Part shown: positions 45,201 to 55,127 of the stretch, one piece after another
Layout: every line of letters starts with the position of its first letter
How positions within the stretch are numbered: position 1 is the stretch's first letter
Origin: Pseudoneurospora amorphoporcata
Taxonomy: Eukaryota > Ascomycota > Sordariomycetes > Sordariales > Sordariaceae
Direction: 5' to 3'
Assembly (NCBI GenBank): GCA_033297205.1
Contig: MU859065.1
Span: 248,001 to 312,000 of the forward strand
DNA: 64,000 nucleotides
The notes under the pieces: model-generated
What the model was told of the DNA's origin: nothing
Database searches by the model: none
What the model saw: only the letters and a program-made list of their open reading frames with translations
Made by a program: the position numbers and the translations under genes

Positions 45201-48200
45201 ATGCCCACGTGCTCGCTCGCTGAGTACCTATGAGCGTGAGCACGACACGCCTGTGGTGTTGACTTTGAAATGGTTGGGAAGAACCGGGATGTAAACAGGG
45301 CTCGTCAGACGGACAACACTGTTCTGCAATGCCTACCTATCATCCCAGGTATCATGGCCGGGTTCTCGTTTAAGACCCAACAATGGTCGCCAACATTTTC
45401 ACGTTCTATGTATTCCTCAGCCAGCCGACCGACTCCTCGGGACGGAAATCTACTCCAGGTCCCACGGCGCCCTTTCATGGGTCGGGTTCGAACATCAGTG
45501 GTTGGGCTCGGCTTTCCGGCATTAGCATCCTTCTTCTCTCCCCTCAGGATCATCGAACCGTCCCGAGAATTTCTCCAACCAAGTGACACTAGGGATCCTC
45601 TTGATCACCGAACTAAACGGCGCCAAACTGGTCTGGCCTCGTCGCTCGCCGTCTACTGTGGATTATGTTAGGTAGGTTTCATCGAGATTTGCGAAGTACT
45701 CCGCCCATGTGTTACGGTGTCCGGGGTGTCGTCGTGGAGCAGTAGATTTTCTTCTTGTTGGGTATTCGTAACTGTTACATGCCCATCGAGGAATGAGAAA
45801 GACAGGGGAAAGAGAGTGACATGACTCTGTGTTGAACTCCGCCGGACTGCAACGCAACTGTTACTCCTTCTCAGATATCTGGGGGTCTGAAGAAAAAAAA
45901 CATCTGATCCTTCGCGTTTTTCTTATCCACCAGCCCACAACATTGCGACCATAAGCCATAGAATTTGTCTGTTAAATTAAAATTCCTTGAAGAAAACCCG
46001 AGAATACCCAGCTGAGGGTTCTGAGGGTGGTACCGAAAATCCCTAGTCCTCACCCCCCACGTGGGCGTGGGTGAGGATAACCATTCATCATTGAGAAGAC
46101 CATGACCGTCACATACCCATTTCCCACGTCCAATCCTTGACATCGGCCATCTCCCATCCTTTCCCATCCTTCATCCCATCACCGATGACCGGACCAAGGA
46201 CCGGAACCAGGACAAGGGCAAGGGCAATGTCATCACCCCCCCATTCCCTTGCCCCTGGTGCAAACGGTATCACACTAGCAAGTAGCTCAAATGTATGTCT
46301 TACTTTTTCTTTGCTTTTTCCTTTCACTTCTATCACTGTACATACTCGTCTAAAATTTCTTGTTGATAGAGCTTTAGTCCGGCACCAAAGGGCCAAGGAG
46401 CATTGGGAGGGTTTGCTTGCCATGGACTTGGGAACGCGCCAACACCGGCGCTTGTGGGCTCTCTTCCCCCGGGTGGGATAGGAACTCCGAGCGCTCTCTC
46501 TTCACCTCGATGTCAAGTTATGTATCTTTATGCCACGCCGGGTGTCGTCCACATCACCGGGCGGGTTGGAGACTGCTAGATGTGATCAAGCTGCTTGAAG
46601 ACAGCGGGTGGGCAAAAGGTAATCTTGCTCTGTGGTGACCTCCGTCTCTACGCTAGATACCTCCGCGGCTTTAGCTGTGCTGGGGATGGTGCTCAGGTCG
46701 TACATCCTCGGCTTTTGAAGGGCTTCATGAACGGATATGAAGATATGCAGTATCTGAGGTAAGTACGTAGGAGAGTCATCCCGCTCGGAAGCGGAAGTAT
46801 ACTCCGCCTTTCATTTTTCCGACACTCGAGGAGCATGTGTTCGCCGGCCGGCGGCGTGGTCCGGTACAAGTGAGAGATGATAGCTTTTTGCTTGCCTTGC
46901 TAGAGGAAGTTGCCTGTCCATCTGATTACGAAGAAGACTCTGAAGAAAAAGAAGAAGCACACAAGAGCCCTTAACATCACAGCAATAAGCAATAACAGTT
47001 CCGTGGTCAATTTCCAAGTATGGCTGAGTGGGAAGTCCAGAAGCAACGCCTCCTTCCACACCCGCGGCGAAAGTAGAACATTGACCAACCTAACTATGTC
47101 CATGTATAACGTTCCCGAAGCCCCGTCTCTTCTGCAGTTTGTGATGAATTCAAGTGGCGACAGGTGTGCTGGTTCTTCTTCTTTCTCTTCGTTTTGTTCA
47201 AAGCCGAGGCCGAAGCTGTATTTGGAAACATATCTGCCATTCGTTCGCTTGTTATGGGCGACAACTCAGTCTCGGTCATTGACGGTAACGATGACGGGAC
47301 AAAAACAGGAAGAATGGGTGCTGTTAACACAGTAAAAGCATCATCTTTTTGCTTTACCTCGCGTTTTATGTGGCTGGTTTGGAATCCATAACCGATTTCC
47401 ATCTTTCTGGCCCATTGCGGCTGCCTGTGGAAGGTGTTTAGTGAGTGGAAACGTTGGAGGATGTGATTAAGAACGAACTGGTTGATTGTAATGAGAATGA
47501 TTGCAAGCTAACTCGCTGTCAAAATAGGGTCTGAGAAGCTGGTCTTCAGAGGACGAGCATGAAAGGTCTGCACGTCACTAACGGCCCGTGGCACCTACCT
47601 GATAATACTGCGAAAGATATGCCATGCAATGAAGGTGCGATGATGAGGAAGTGGCGGTTTCTGCACGAGTGTCTATAAGTCCTCGGCATGTGTAGAACTC
47701 TGCATGGCAGCAGCCGGGATACATAGGAAGGAGCAACTATTCCATCTTTCCAGATTCTAAGCTAATGGCAGCATGAAGATCAGGTGAACCGGATGGGAAT
47801 CCGATGGAATGATTGAAGAGATCAAAGGGTGGTGGTGTCGGATAGCCTCCGAGTGGTCGACTCCACGTCAACTTGTTGTAAGAACGCAAACTGTTAGGAT
47901 TTTGTTGGGCCATAAAGAAAGAATATCGATGACTGAGGCCGAGTAAAAAGATGATCCAAATGGTGTTTCACAGAGGTTGACGGGAAAAGCGTTGGAAAAT
48001 CCACACCATCCTCAACCTCCATGTTGCCATGGAAAGGGAATGACTCGCATTTGCAGACCAGATCCTTGATCTTTTTCTAAAGGCGTGTTCGGGTTCGCGT
48101 TAGGGATTTTAGAAAATAAACGTGTTAACGTGCAGGGCCCGCAGCTGCAATCCTGCAACATTAAGGCAGCGTTAAGGTAGGCCAAGACTTTGGCTGCAAG

Positions 48201-48429
48201 ATGGAAAGAGGTACTTAACATCCCCTTTCTACCTTTCTTCTTTCCTCCTCTTTTTTCCTCTTTCACCATCCTTGTTTCATCATCATCACCACCATCCTTC
48301 TTATCATCACTTTAGTAATAGATTTCAATTGGGAATAGCCTCATCAATTCCAAATTATCTTTGCGACGGCCGTCCCCTATATTTATAGGGGGTTAAGCCT
48401 TATAGTTATACTTAACCCCAGTGCGTTAG
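42255..48429. other. Gene-free stretch with homopolymers
   Basis: There is a C run (43031-43045, 15 nt) and a G run (45010-45024, 15 nt). An intron-like segment at 46293-46369 joins two open frames and is discussed as a finding. The final 70 bases contain two small palindromes next to the retrotransposon. No gene is firmly supported. Confidence 0.4.
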
Positions 48430-48434
48430 TTGTG
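48430..48434. repeat. Target-site duplication, left copy (TTGTG)
   Basis: TTGTG directly precedes the 5' LTR and recurs directly after the 3' LTR at 54568-54572, marking a single complete insertion. Confidence 0.9.
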
Positions 48435-48594
48435 TGTTGTGGTGGGGTCTGTCCCACCTCTGCCATTCACTGGCCTTGTTATGTGGGTCCATGAGCTCAC
48501 ACCACCATTGTATTTAGCCCTTCACATTTCTTTTCCTTTCTTGTCTCCTTAGCTTAACACAATCAACACACTTCTTGTGCCCACGAGTCCAAGA
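48435..48594 (+). repeat. 5' LTR
   Basis: The 160-bp repeat begins TGTTGTGG and ends CCAAGA. By eye it matches the 3' LTR at every base. The end is not the common CA, but the boundary is fixed by the target duplication on one side and the primer site on the other. Confidence 0.92.
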
Positions 48595-48606
48595 GGTTAT
48601 GAGCCC
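48595..48606 (+). other. Primer-binding site, half-tRNA(iMet) type
   Basis: GGTTATGAGCCC begins at the first base after the LTR. It is the complement of the initiator tRNA-Met anticodon region (GGGCTCATAACC), not of a tRNA 3' end. Drosophila copia is known to be primed by a tRNA-iMet fragment cut in the anticodon loop. Confidence 0.75.
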
Positions 48607-48885
48607 TCTGCATGCGATCGCATCGTATCGCATCGCTGCGCACAGCTATCACGAGTATTGAGAACCCAGAGAAGAGATAAACAACGAGCGACACCGAGCG
48701 CGAGTCCCCCAGAGAACCCCAGAGAACCCCGCGTTGTCGCAACACCGAGTGCGCATCGTTTCAGCGACCAGAGACCAGAGCTTCGGCACTGTTGTCAAGC
48801 GACAAGAGACCAGAGATTTCATTCAAGACCAGAGATTGTCAAGCGACAACGAGATCTAGAGAACAGAAACCGTTATACGACTTCA

Positions 48886-50030
48886 ATGAAGATTGTCGGT
48901 AATTCGAGACACGTCTACTTGCACACTACAGTCCCTGAGATTCCTATCGAGTCAGAAACAGAGAACACAACCTACGCGACTACAAACAACTACCTCTTTA
49001 TTCGAAACAACGAGAATTCCGGCGCCATGTCTTTCAACGCCGCCACCTTGATTCCCTTGAAGGGCGAATCCAACCTTGACGCCTGGGCGCGCGCACTGAA
49101 GGTTGAGCTTGCCTCCCAAGGCCTAAACCTTACGTCACCAAGAGTATTCCCGAGCCCAAAGTTGACGACAAAACCAAGGATGAAGACGAGAAGCGCCTTC
49201 ACCAGTGGATGATGGATCGCGCTAAGGCGATGTCTATTATTCACTCTACCATTCGCGACGAGAAGGTCCAGAACGTTCTGTCTATCAACGGCTGGGACGA
49301 GGATAACGACGATCCAAAGTATCTATTCGATTTCATCAAGAACAGCATTTCCAGTGTCACCAATGAGGCCAAGAGCGATGTTCTCGACGAGTACTAGACC
49401 ATCAAGTGTGCCTCCTTCGCTACCTTGGAGGCCTTTCTCATGCGCTGGCAGTCTCTTCGCAAGCGTGTCAAGGATGTCGGCTACAAGATCGACGACACTG
49501 TCGAGCTTACCAACCTTTTCAATACGGTGAAACACTCCTTTCCCAACGAGGCTTTATTGTGGGCCGCCGACATGAACAAGAACGAATTGACTACCATAAC
49601 CTTCCTGGCGAGGCTCTCTACCCTGGCCAACACTCAGAAGAACTATACCAATATGGTTGCCGCGAAGGTCGAGGTTAAGACGAAGGATACCACGAAGGAG
49701 GTTAAGACTGAGACCAACGGAGATGAGCGTATCGCCTGTGACGTCTGCGGCAAGAAGATCTACAAGAATTTGAAACATTTTCTATGTGGCCATCATCGCG
49801 TTCCCGGCACTCCCGACTGCTGGTGGTGCGATCCCTACAAGGCTCCTGATACCTGGATCAACAAGAAGAAGGCGATCGGTTGGCTCAAGAACACCGGAAC
49901 CACGGCCGCCATCGCAGGCAACAACAGCAACATCAACAACCCGCCTACGATCGCTAGCGTCAACTCCAACCTAATCTTTGGCCTGGGAGGACTGTCGTTT
50001 AACGACGATCTTGAGGAGGATTTTCACTAG
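48886..50030 (+). pseudogene. Copia gag, broken by one frame change and one TAG
   Basis: The likely start is the ATG at 48886 or, better by family pattern, at 49027, followed by FNAATLIPLKGESNLDAW, the usual N-terminal type of fungal Copia Gag. The frame changes at about 49130 in the -1 direction, as if a base were lost. A TAG follows at 49395. After it the Gag continues to a Cys/His zinc-finger-like region (CDVCGKK, HFLCGHH and DCWWC at about 49740-49835). The frame shifts again near 50020 before the TAG at 50028, and coding-like sequence runs into pol. The protein would form the particle shell and bind RNA; this copy cannot. Confidence 0.85.
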
Positions 50031-50032
50031 AG

Positions 50033-53000
50033 CTCCTGACAAGTGTAGAACCTATTCAGACAGATAGCGTTCAATATAACTTCGTTAAAGTCTAACAAGC
50101 TCCCGAGGCAACAAATGTGAATAGAGATACCGTGCTATTCGATAGCGGATGTAGATCCAATATCTTCAACGATGTGAAATGGTTTACAGAGTTACAGCCA
50201 CTCCCACGATCAATCAATCACCAAGTCGGTAACGGCCAGATAACTAAATCATATCATATGGGTGTCGTGGAACTGAGTCTCCTCACTATATTAGGCAAAC
50301 AGATTACGGTCGAGATCAGAGATGCGATTTTATCCCCATCAACACCAGTCAACCTTCTCACGACAACTGGGTTACTGGATGGTGGAATGGTTTGGTCTAT
50401 GGAGACGAACAAGATCAAATTCAATAAGGGAAAATACATAGGAGAAGAGATACAATGCAACTGGATAACCAACCTTCCAATCTTACCGACAATGGCACCG
50501 AGAGATATCGACGAGAGATATCAGGCCCAAGCACCAAGGCTTGCCTTATTAGCGTCTATCAACTACGATACGATGCATAAACGACTAATGCATACAGGAA
50601 AAGAACAAGTCATAAAGGCTTGCCGTGACGCGGGTATTACCCTGTCAAATATCGGAAAAACGAATTGTGATGCGTGCCTTCGAAGTAAGGGAACCGACAT
50701 TGTCTACAAGGTGTCAAATCCAGTTGCGACGAGACCACTTGAGTTCGTAAGGATCGATACGTGGAGCCACAACGTTGCAGGTCACATGGGGATTAGGCAC
50801 GTTGTGCACTTTGTCTGCATGGTATCCGGTTTTCACTGGGTAAAGATGATAAGATAGAAGAGCGAGGGGTTAATAGCCATTAAGGAATGGAAGAGATGGG
50901 TTGAACTCCAGACCGGCCTGAAGGTAAAGGTTCTGGGGATGGATGGAGGCACAGAGTTTGGCTTTGGTACGAAGGAGTTCCAGAACAGTGAAATCGTGGC
51001 TTGGGGACGACAAGAAGGGGTTGAAGTCATGAAGACACCAGCACACACCCCGTGGATGAACGGCGCACTAGAAAGAGCAGGAAGAGCGATGATGGAAAAA
51101 TCAAGAGCGACAATAATCGAGCACGACATCCCTATCGTACTATGGCCTTTGGTCGTCGATGCGGTAGTCAAGGTCATGAACATACTTCCAACAAAATCCA
51201 ATAAAGAGTACATCAGTCCTCATGAAGTTCTTAGCAGAGCAGTAGGCATCCCGAATCCGAAGCCCAATATCCATCATTTCCAAACGTATTATTGCACGGC
51301 ATATTACCATATCAAGAAAGAAAGAAGGGTACAAGGCGACAAATGGGCGGAGCATTCGAGACGAGGCCACTTCGTTGGTTATGCAGACTTGAATGGGAGG
51401 ATCTTCTACATCTGGGACCCAGAATATCAACAACTGGTTAAAGCGAGTGCCGTAAGGTTCCTTGAAGATTCATCTAGTCAGTCAGACGAGGAGAGGGCTG
51501 TCAAACATAGTGTATTCTTCTCAGACCAGTCGATGGAGGAGGTGGATAAGGTTCTGCAAAGCAAAAAGGAAGTCTAGATTACAGCAAAACGTCCCAAACC
51601 CGAGGAGCTGATAAATGGACCAAGTGTTACAGCTGAGCCACATTGGGGGGTGACATAGAGGAGTCAGGGAAAAGAGAAAGAAGTTACCATAACGGATCAA
51701 TAACAGGAGGAACCCACGATTGATTCAATCTTAGGCCTTAAACCGACAAAACATATCTCAACACTTCCAACACTATCACTAAGTGTAACGCCAGCGCCAG
51801 AATTAGCTCAACAACCACCTCCAACAATAACAACACTACCTACGATACAAGAAGAACCCAAATCACCATCCCCGGCCCCATCGAAAACATCAACAGAAAC
51901 AACTTCCTCCGAGGAGTCAACCCCGTCACCAGGCCCGACTCAACAACCTCTAGGTCCGGACCGAACCCCTCTAGGTTCGCGGGCTTCAACTCTAGGCCCG
52001 ACATCAATTCCTCTTGGATCGTCGAGACAAATCCAGGGTCCGAGGGAACAATAGAGCGTTCCGAGGTTGGAACTACAAGAACCCGGAACACAACCCCGAG
52101 TGTCCTGGAAAGCAACCCCGCAGTATGCGAACCAAGATGTGATGACCTCAATTGAGCAAGACCAAGAGGATGACTTCCAATATCTTTCAATGACAATGAC
52201 GAATTTGAGCCATTCAATAACTTACCCTATATTAACCCTCATGATCTTGACGAAGAAGACCCTATCCCACTGAGGCGAAACCAGATCAGATCAGCATCCT
52301 CATTCCCAAATCCACTCCAAAATACTCCGTCAAAACCACCAAGAACCACGGAACAACTGAAAGTAACAACGGACCGAGAATCAGCATCCACGGAGCTAGG
52401 ACAAGCGACAACGGAGTCGGAGAAGGCGTTGCCGGAGTCGGAGGGGGCGCTGTCAGCAGAGAAAGAACCGACAACGGACTAATCTACCGCATCCGCGGGG
52501 GCGGAGGTGACAAGAACGGGGAGACCGAGACGCCAGGCGGCACCGCAACCGGGTACGCTAACCGAAAAGCAAATCGTCGTCGACAGCAACAACAAACCCA
52601 CTGGTGAACTCCCTATCTTTTACCATGGTCTTCCAGAGAGGGGAGTGATTTTTGACAAAGTGGAGACCCTGTGTTTGACGGCGGTTAAGGTGATGCATGA
52701 TCTTGAGACTCATTCATCCTCCATTCCAAAGAACTACCGCCAAGCGAAGAAACGCGAAAACTTCGAGATATATTGGAAGCCGGCTATAGAGAAGCAGTTG
52801 GCAGCATTGGAGGAGAGGGGTGTTTATGATCTGGTTCCTTTTGAACCAGGCATAGAAGTCCTCCCTGGGAAATGGGTTTATAATGAGAAAGAAAACCTGG
52901 ACTTGAAGACAGTGGACCCAAGGGCACGATGGGTGGCTTGTGGCAACTTTGAGCAAGGCTCATAGGATATTGAAGATGTCTACGCGGCTGTGGCAAACGC

Positions 53001-54335
53001 AGCGAGCGTAAAGATCTTCCTTGCACTTATGGCAGTCCTGGACCTCGAGTGCCATCAGTTTGACTTCAATACGGCGTTTTTAAACGCCCTTATACCTGTA
53101 GAAAAGCGGTATTACGTGGAGCAACCGACTGGCTTGGAAAAAGGACCAAGGGGTGTAAATCGCTTGGTTTGCCTACTGAGAAGAGCTTTGTATGGATTGA
53201 AAGCTAGTCCTCTTTACTGGTTTAATACCTTATTGCCCATCTTGAGAGGATTGGGCTTTGAACCAGTGAGCTCGGATACTTGCCTGTTCAGCAATAGGGA
53301 AAAGGGAGCACTTCTGATATTATATGTGGACGACTTTCTAATTGCGGCACTATTAATAACAGCAATCTTCGAAATCAGGGACCAGCTCCTTCAAGACTTT
53401 AAACTCAAGCATATGGGCGAAGTGAAGACCTTCCTAGGATTCGATATTGTTAGAAATCGGCCAGAACGAACTGTCTTTGTCCCTCAAGCCAGATACACCA
53501 GAGCGTTGATTACGAAGTTCGAATACGACGACTTGTATGGAGTCAACACCCCATGGCCTCAAGACGTTAAGGTTGGCGACTACAAGACGGGTGATGAGCT
53601 GCCAGACCAATAGAAGTCCTATATCAAGAAGACGGGCAGCTTGAACTATCTTTCGATGGGTACCCGTCCCGACATTACGTTTACCGTTAATAAGTTATGC
53701 GAGGCCAATGCGAAGCCGACAGCGGGTTCGCTGATAGTGATGAAGCACCTGTTTCGGTACTGATTAAAAATACCGATGTGGGAATCGTACTGGGAGGAAA
53801 GTTGTCACCATCAAATATGGACATGAAGCCATTCGGGGATGCTTCCTATGCTGATGACCCCATGACTCGTCACAGCACTGGCGGGCATATCGTATTCATT
53901 GCCGGCGGCCCAGTCTACTGGAAGTCAAAGAAGCAGGCATTTGTCACGACGAGCACGACGGAGGCAGAGTTTACCAACCTTGTTCCAACAGCCAAGTCAC
54001 TTCAGTGGATCGCACATATGATGGAGGAACTGGGATACGGCCAACCGCCTTTGAAAATCCTTTACACGGACAGCAAGAACGCCAGGGACCGGGTGTTGAA
54101 TCGAAACAATGCTGGTCGTAACCGATGTATAGATGTACGGTTCAAATGGATCATGGAACAGGTGGAAGCAAAAGAGTTCGACATTATACATATCAAGGGC
54201 GAAGATATGATTGCGGATAGACTAACGAAACCACTGAAAGCGGACAAGCACGCAAGATTCGTAAGATTGCTGGGATTGGAGGAGAAGGAGATTCCATGGA
54301 TGAAGGCTCGAAAGAAGGTTATAACCATGGGTTGA
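50033..54335 (+). pseudogene. Copia pol (protease, integrase, RT, RNase H), broken
   Basis: Domains in order: aspartic protease with VLFDSGC (about 50130); the integrase zinc-binding segment (HKRLMHTG then CDACLRSKG, 50580-50695); the integrase core with Asp in RIDTW, Asp in GMDGGTEF and Glu in NGALERAGRA; a low-complexity linker (51580-52500); reverse transcriptase with QFDFNTAFLNA and the YVDD motif (about 53323); and RNase H with SYADD, TEAEF and YTDSKNA. Stops fall at 50093, 50855, 51575, 51656, 51701, 52052, 52480, 52963 and 53611. Frame changes fall near 52180 and 53760. Frame assignment within the linker is less certain than in the catalytic domains. All domains are present, so the parent was a full-length element. 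Confidence 0.88.
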
Positions 54336-54407
54336 TCTCAACACCATGGGCGTCTGTTTGTTTACATGATGATGGACCCCTGAGAGCTGTTTCGGGCTAC
54401 GGGGGCG

Positions 54408-54567
54408 TGTTGTGGTGGGGTCTGTCCCACCTCTGCCATTCACTGGCCTTGTTATGTGGGTCCATGAGCTCACACCACCATTGTATTTAGCCCTTCACAT
54501 TTCTTTTCCTTTCTTGTCTCCTTAGCTTAACACAATCAACACACTTCTTGTGCCCACGAGTCCAAGA
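54408..54567 (+). repeat. 3' LTR
   Basis: By eye this is identical over 160 bp to the 5' LTR. It is preceded by a short G-rich run (GGGGGCG) that may be the polypurine tract. Confidence 0.92.
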
Positions 54568-54572
54568 TTGTG
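54568..54572. repeat. Target-site duplication, right copy (TTGTG)
   Basis: This matches the 5 bases before the 5' LTR. Confidence 0.9.
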
Positions 54573-54640
54573 CTTAACCGCAGTCCTTAACGCACTACGT
54601 CTCGATTTTGAGACGTAGTACGTTAAGAACTACGGTTAAG
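54573..54640. repeat. Long inverted repeat (31-bp arms, 6-nt loop)
   Basis: The arms at 54573-54603 and 54610-54640 match at 28 of 31 positions around the loop GATTTT. The three differences are all C against T, two of them in CpA context. It begins at the base after the target duplication. In a minus-strand RNA all 31 positions could pair, three of them as G-U. Confidence 0.9.
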
Positions 54641-55053
54641 AATTTCAAAGATTCTAGCCCTCTAATTGGTCAGATCGAGGATTTGGGGTAGGTGCAGGTG
54701 GTTGCAGGTGGTTGCAGGGTGTGCATGAAAAATAAGGTTTTTGAGCCGAACACGAAAAATCGCAGTAGTGCGTTAGTACGTCCTACATACAAAATCTTAA
54801 CCTGGGGACGTACTAACGTGCAAACGAACTGGCCTTAAGTGTCTAGAATGCATTCGCAAGACAATCTAGTTGTTGTATCCCACGTCCAACGCATGACCAG
54901 ATTTGACTTATCGCTTTGCTTGCCATGTCTCCAGCACCTATAACTCGAACTTAACCTAGGGACAAGTTTAACCTTTTCAGGAGCGTTAGTACAATAAAGT
55001 AATCAAAAGGAAAACAGACAAATGGAAAAAAGTCAAAAAGAAGTTTTAACAGA
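54641..55053. other. Repeat-derived DNA with further inverted repeats
   Basis: A second inverted repeat has 13-bp arms CGTTAGTACGTCC and its complement (54771-54783 and 54806-54818). Variants of CGTTAGTAC and CTTAACC recur. There is no gene. Confidence 0.6.
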
Positions 55054-55127
55054 TGATCCGACTGAGGCTCGATCTCAGGACCTTCAGTGTGTTAGACTGA
55101 CGTGATAACCAACTACACCATCGGACC
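55054..55127 (-). tRNA. tRNA-Val (anticodon AAC)
   Basis: This 74-nt cloverleaf is on the minus strand. The acceptor stem GGTCCGA pairs with TCGGATC (one G-U), and the discriminator is A. The anticodon stem TCAGT/ACTGA encloses CTAACAC, so the anticodon is AAC. The D-arm (TGGTGTAGTTGGTTATCA) and T-arm (GATCGAGCC) match the A and B boxes. No intron is present. A T5 run on the minus strand (55036-55040) about 14 nt after the gene is a Pol III terminator. Confidence 0.95.

Larger units (their letters stand above)
48435..54567 (+). mobile_element. Complete Ty1/Copia LTR retrotransposon, coding region decayed
   Basis: The element is 6133 bp with 160-bp LTRs that appear identical by eye, a 5-bp target duplication (TTGTG) and a primer-binding site right after the 5' LTR. 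Domain order is gag, protease, integrase, reverse transcriptase, RNase H, which defines the Copia superfamily. In the inferred reading path I count ten in-frame stops (seven TAG, three TAA, no TGA): at 49395, 50093, 50855, 51575, 51656, 51701, 52052, 52480, 52963 and 53611. There are also four frame changes. The stops are what CpA-to-TpA change (RIP) makes from CAG, CAA or TGG. The element cannot move on its own. Confidence 0.95.

Noticed and set aside
46047..46075. Small inverted repeat TCCTCACCC/GGGTGAGGA around CACGTG
   Set aside because: The 9-bp arms are isolated in gene-free DNA; it could be a bHLH site but nothing supports it.
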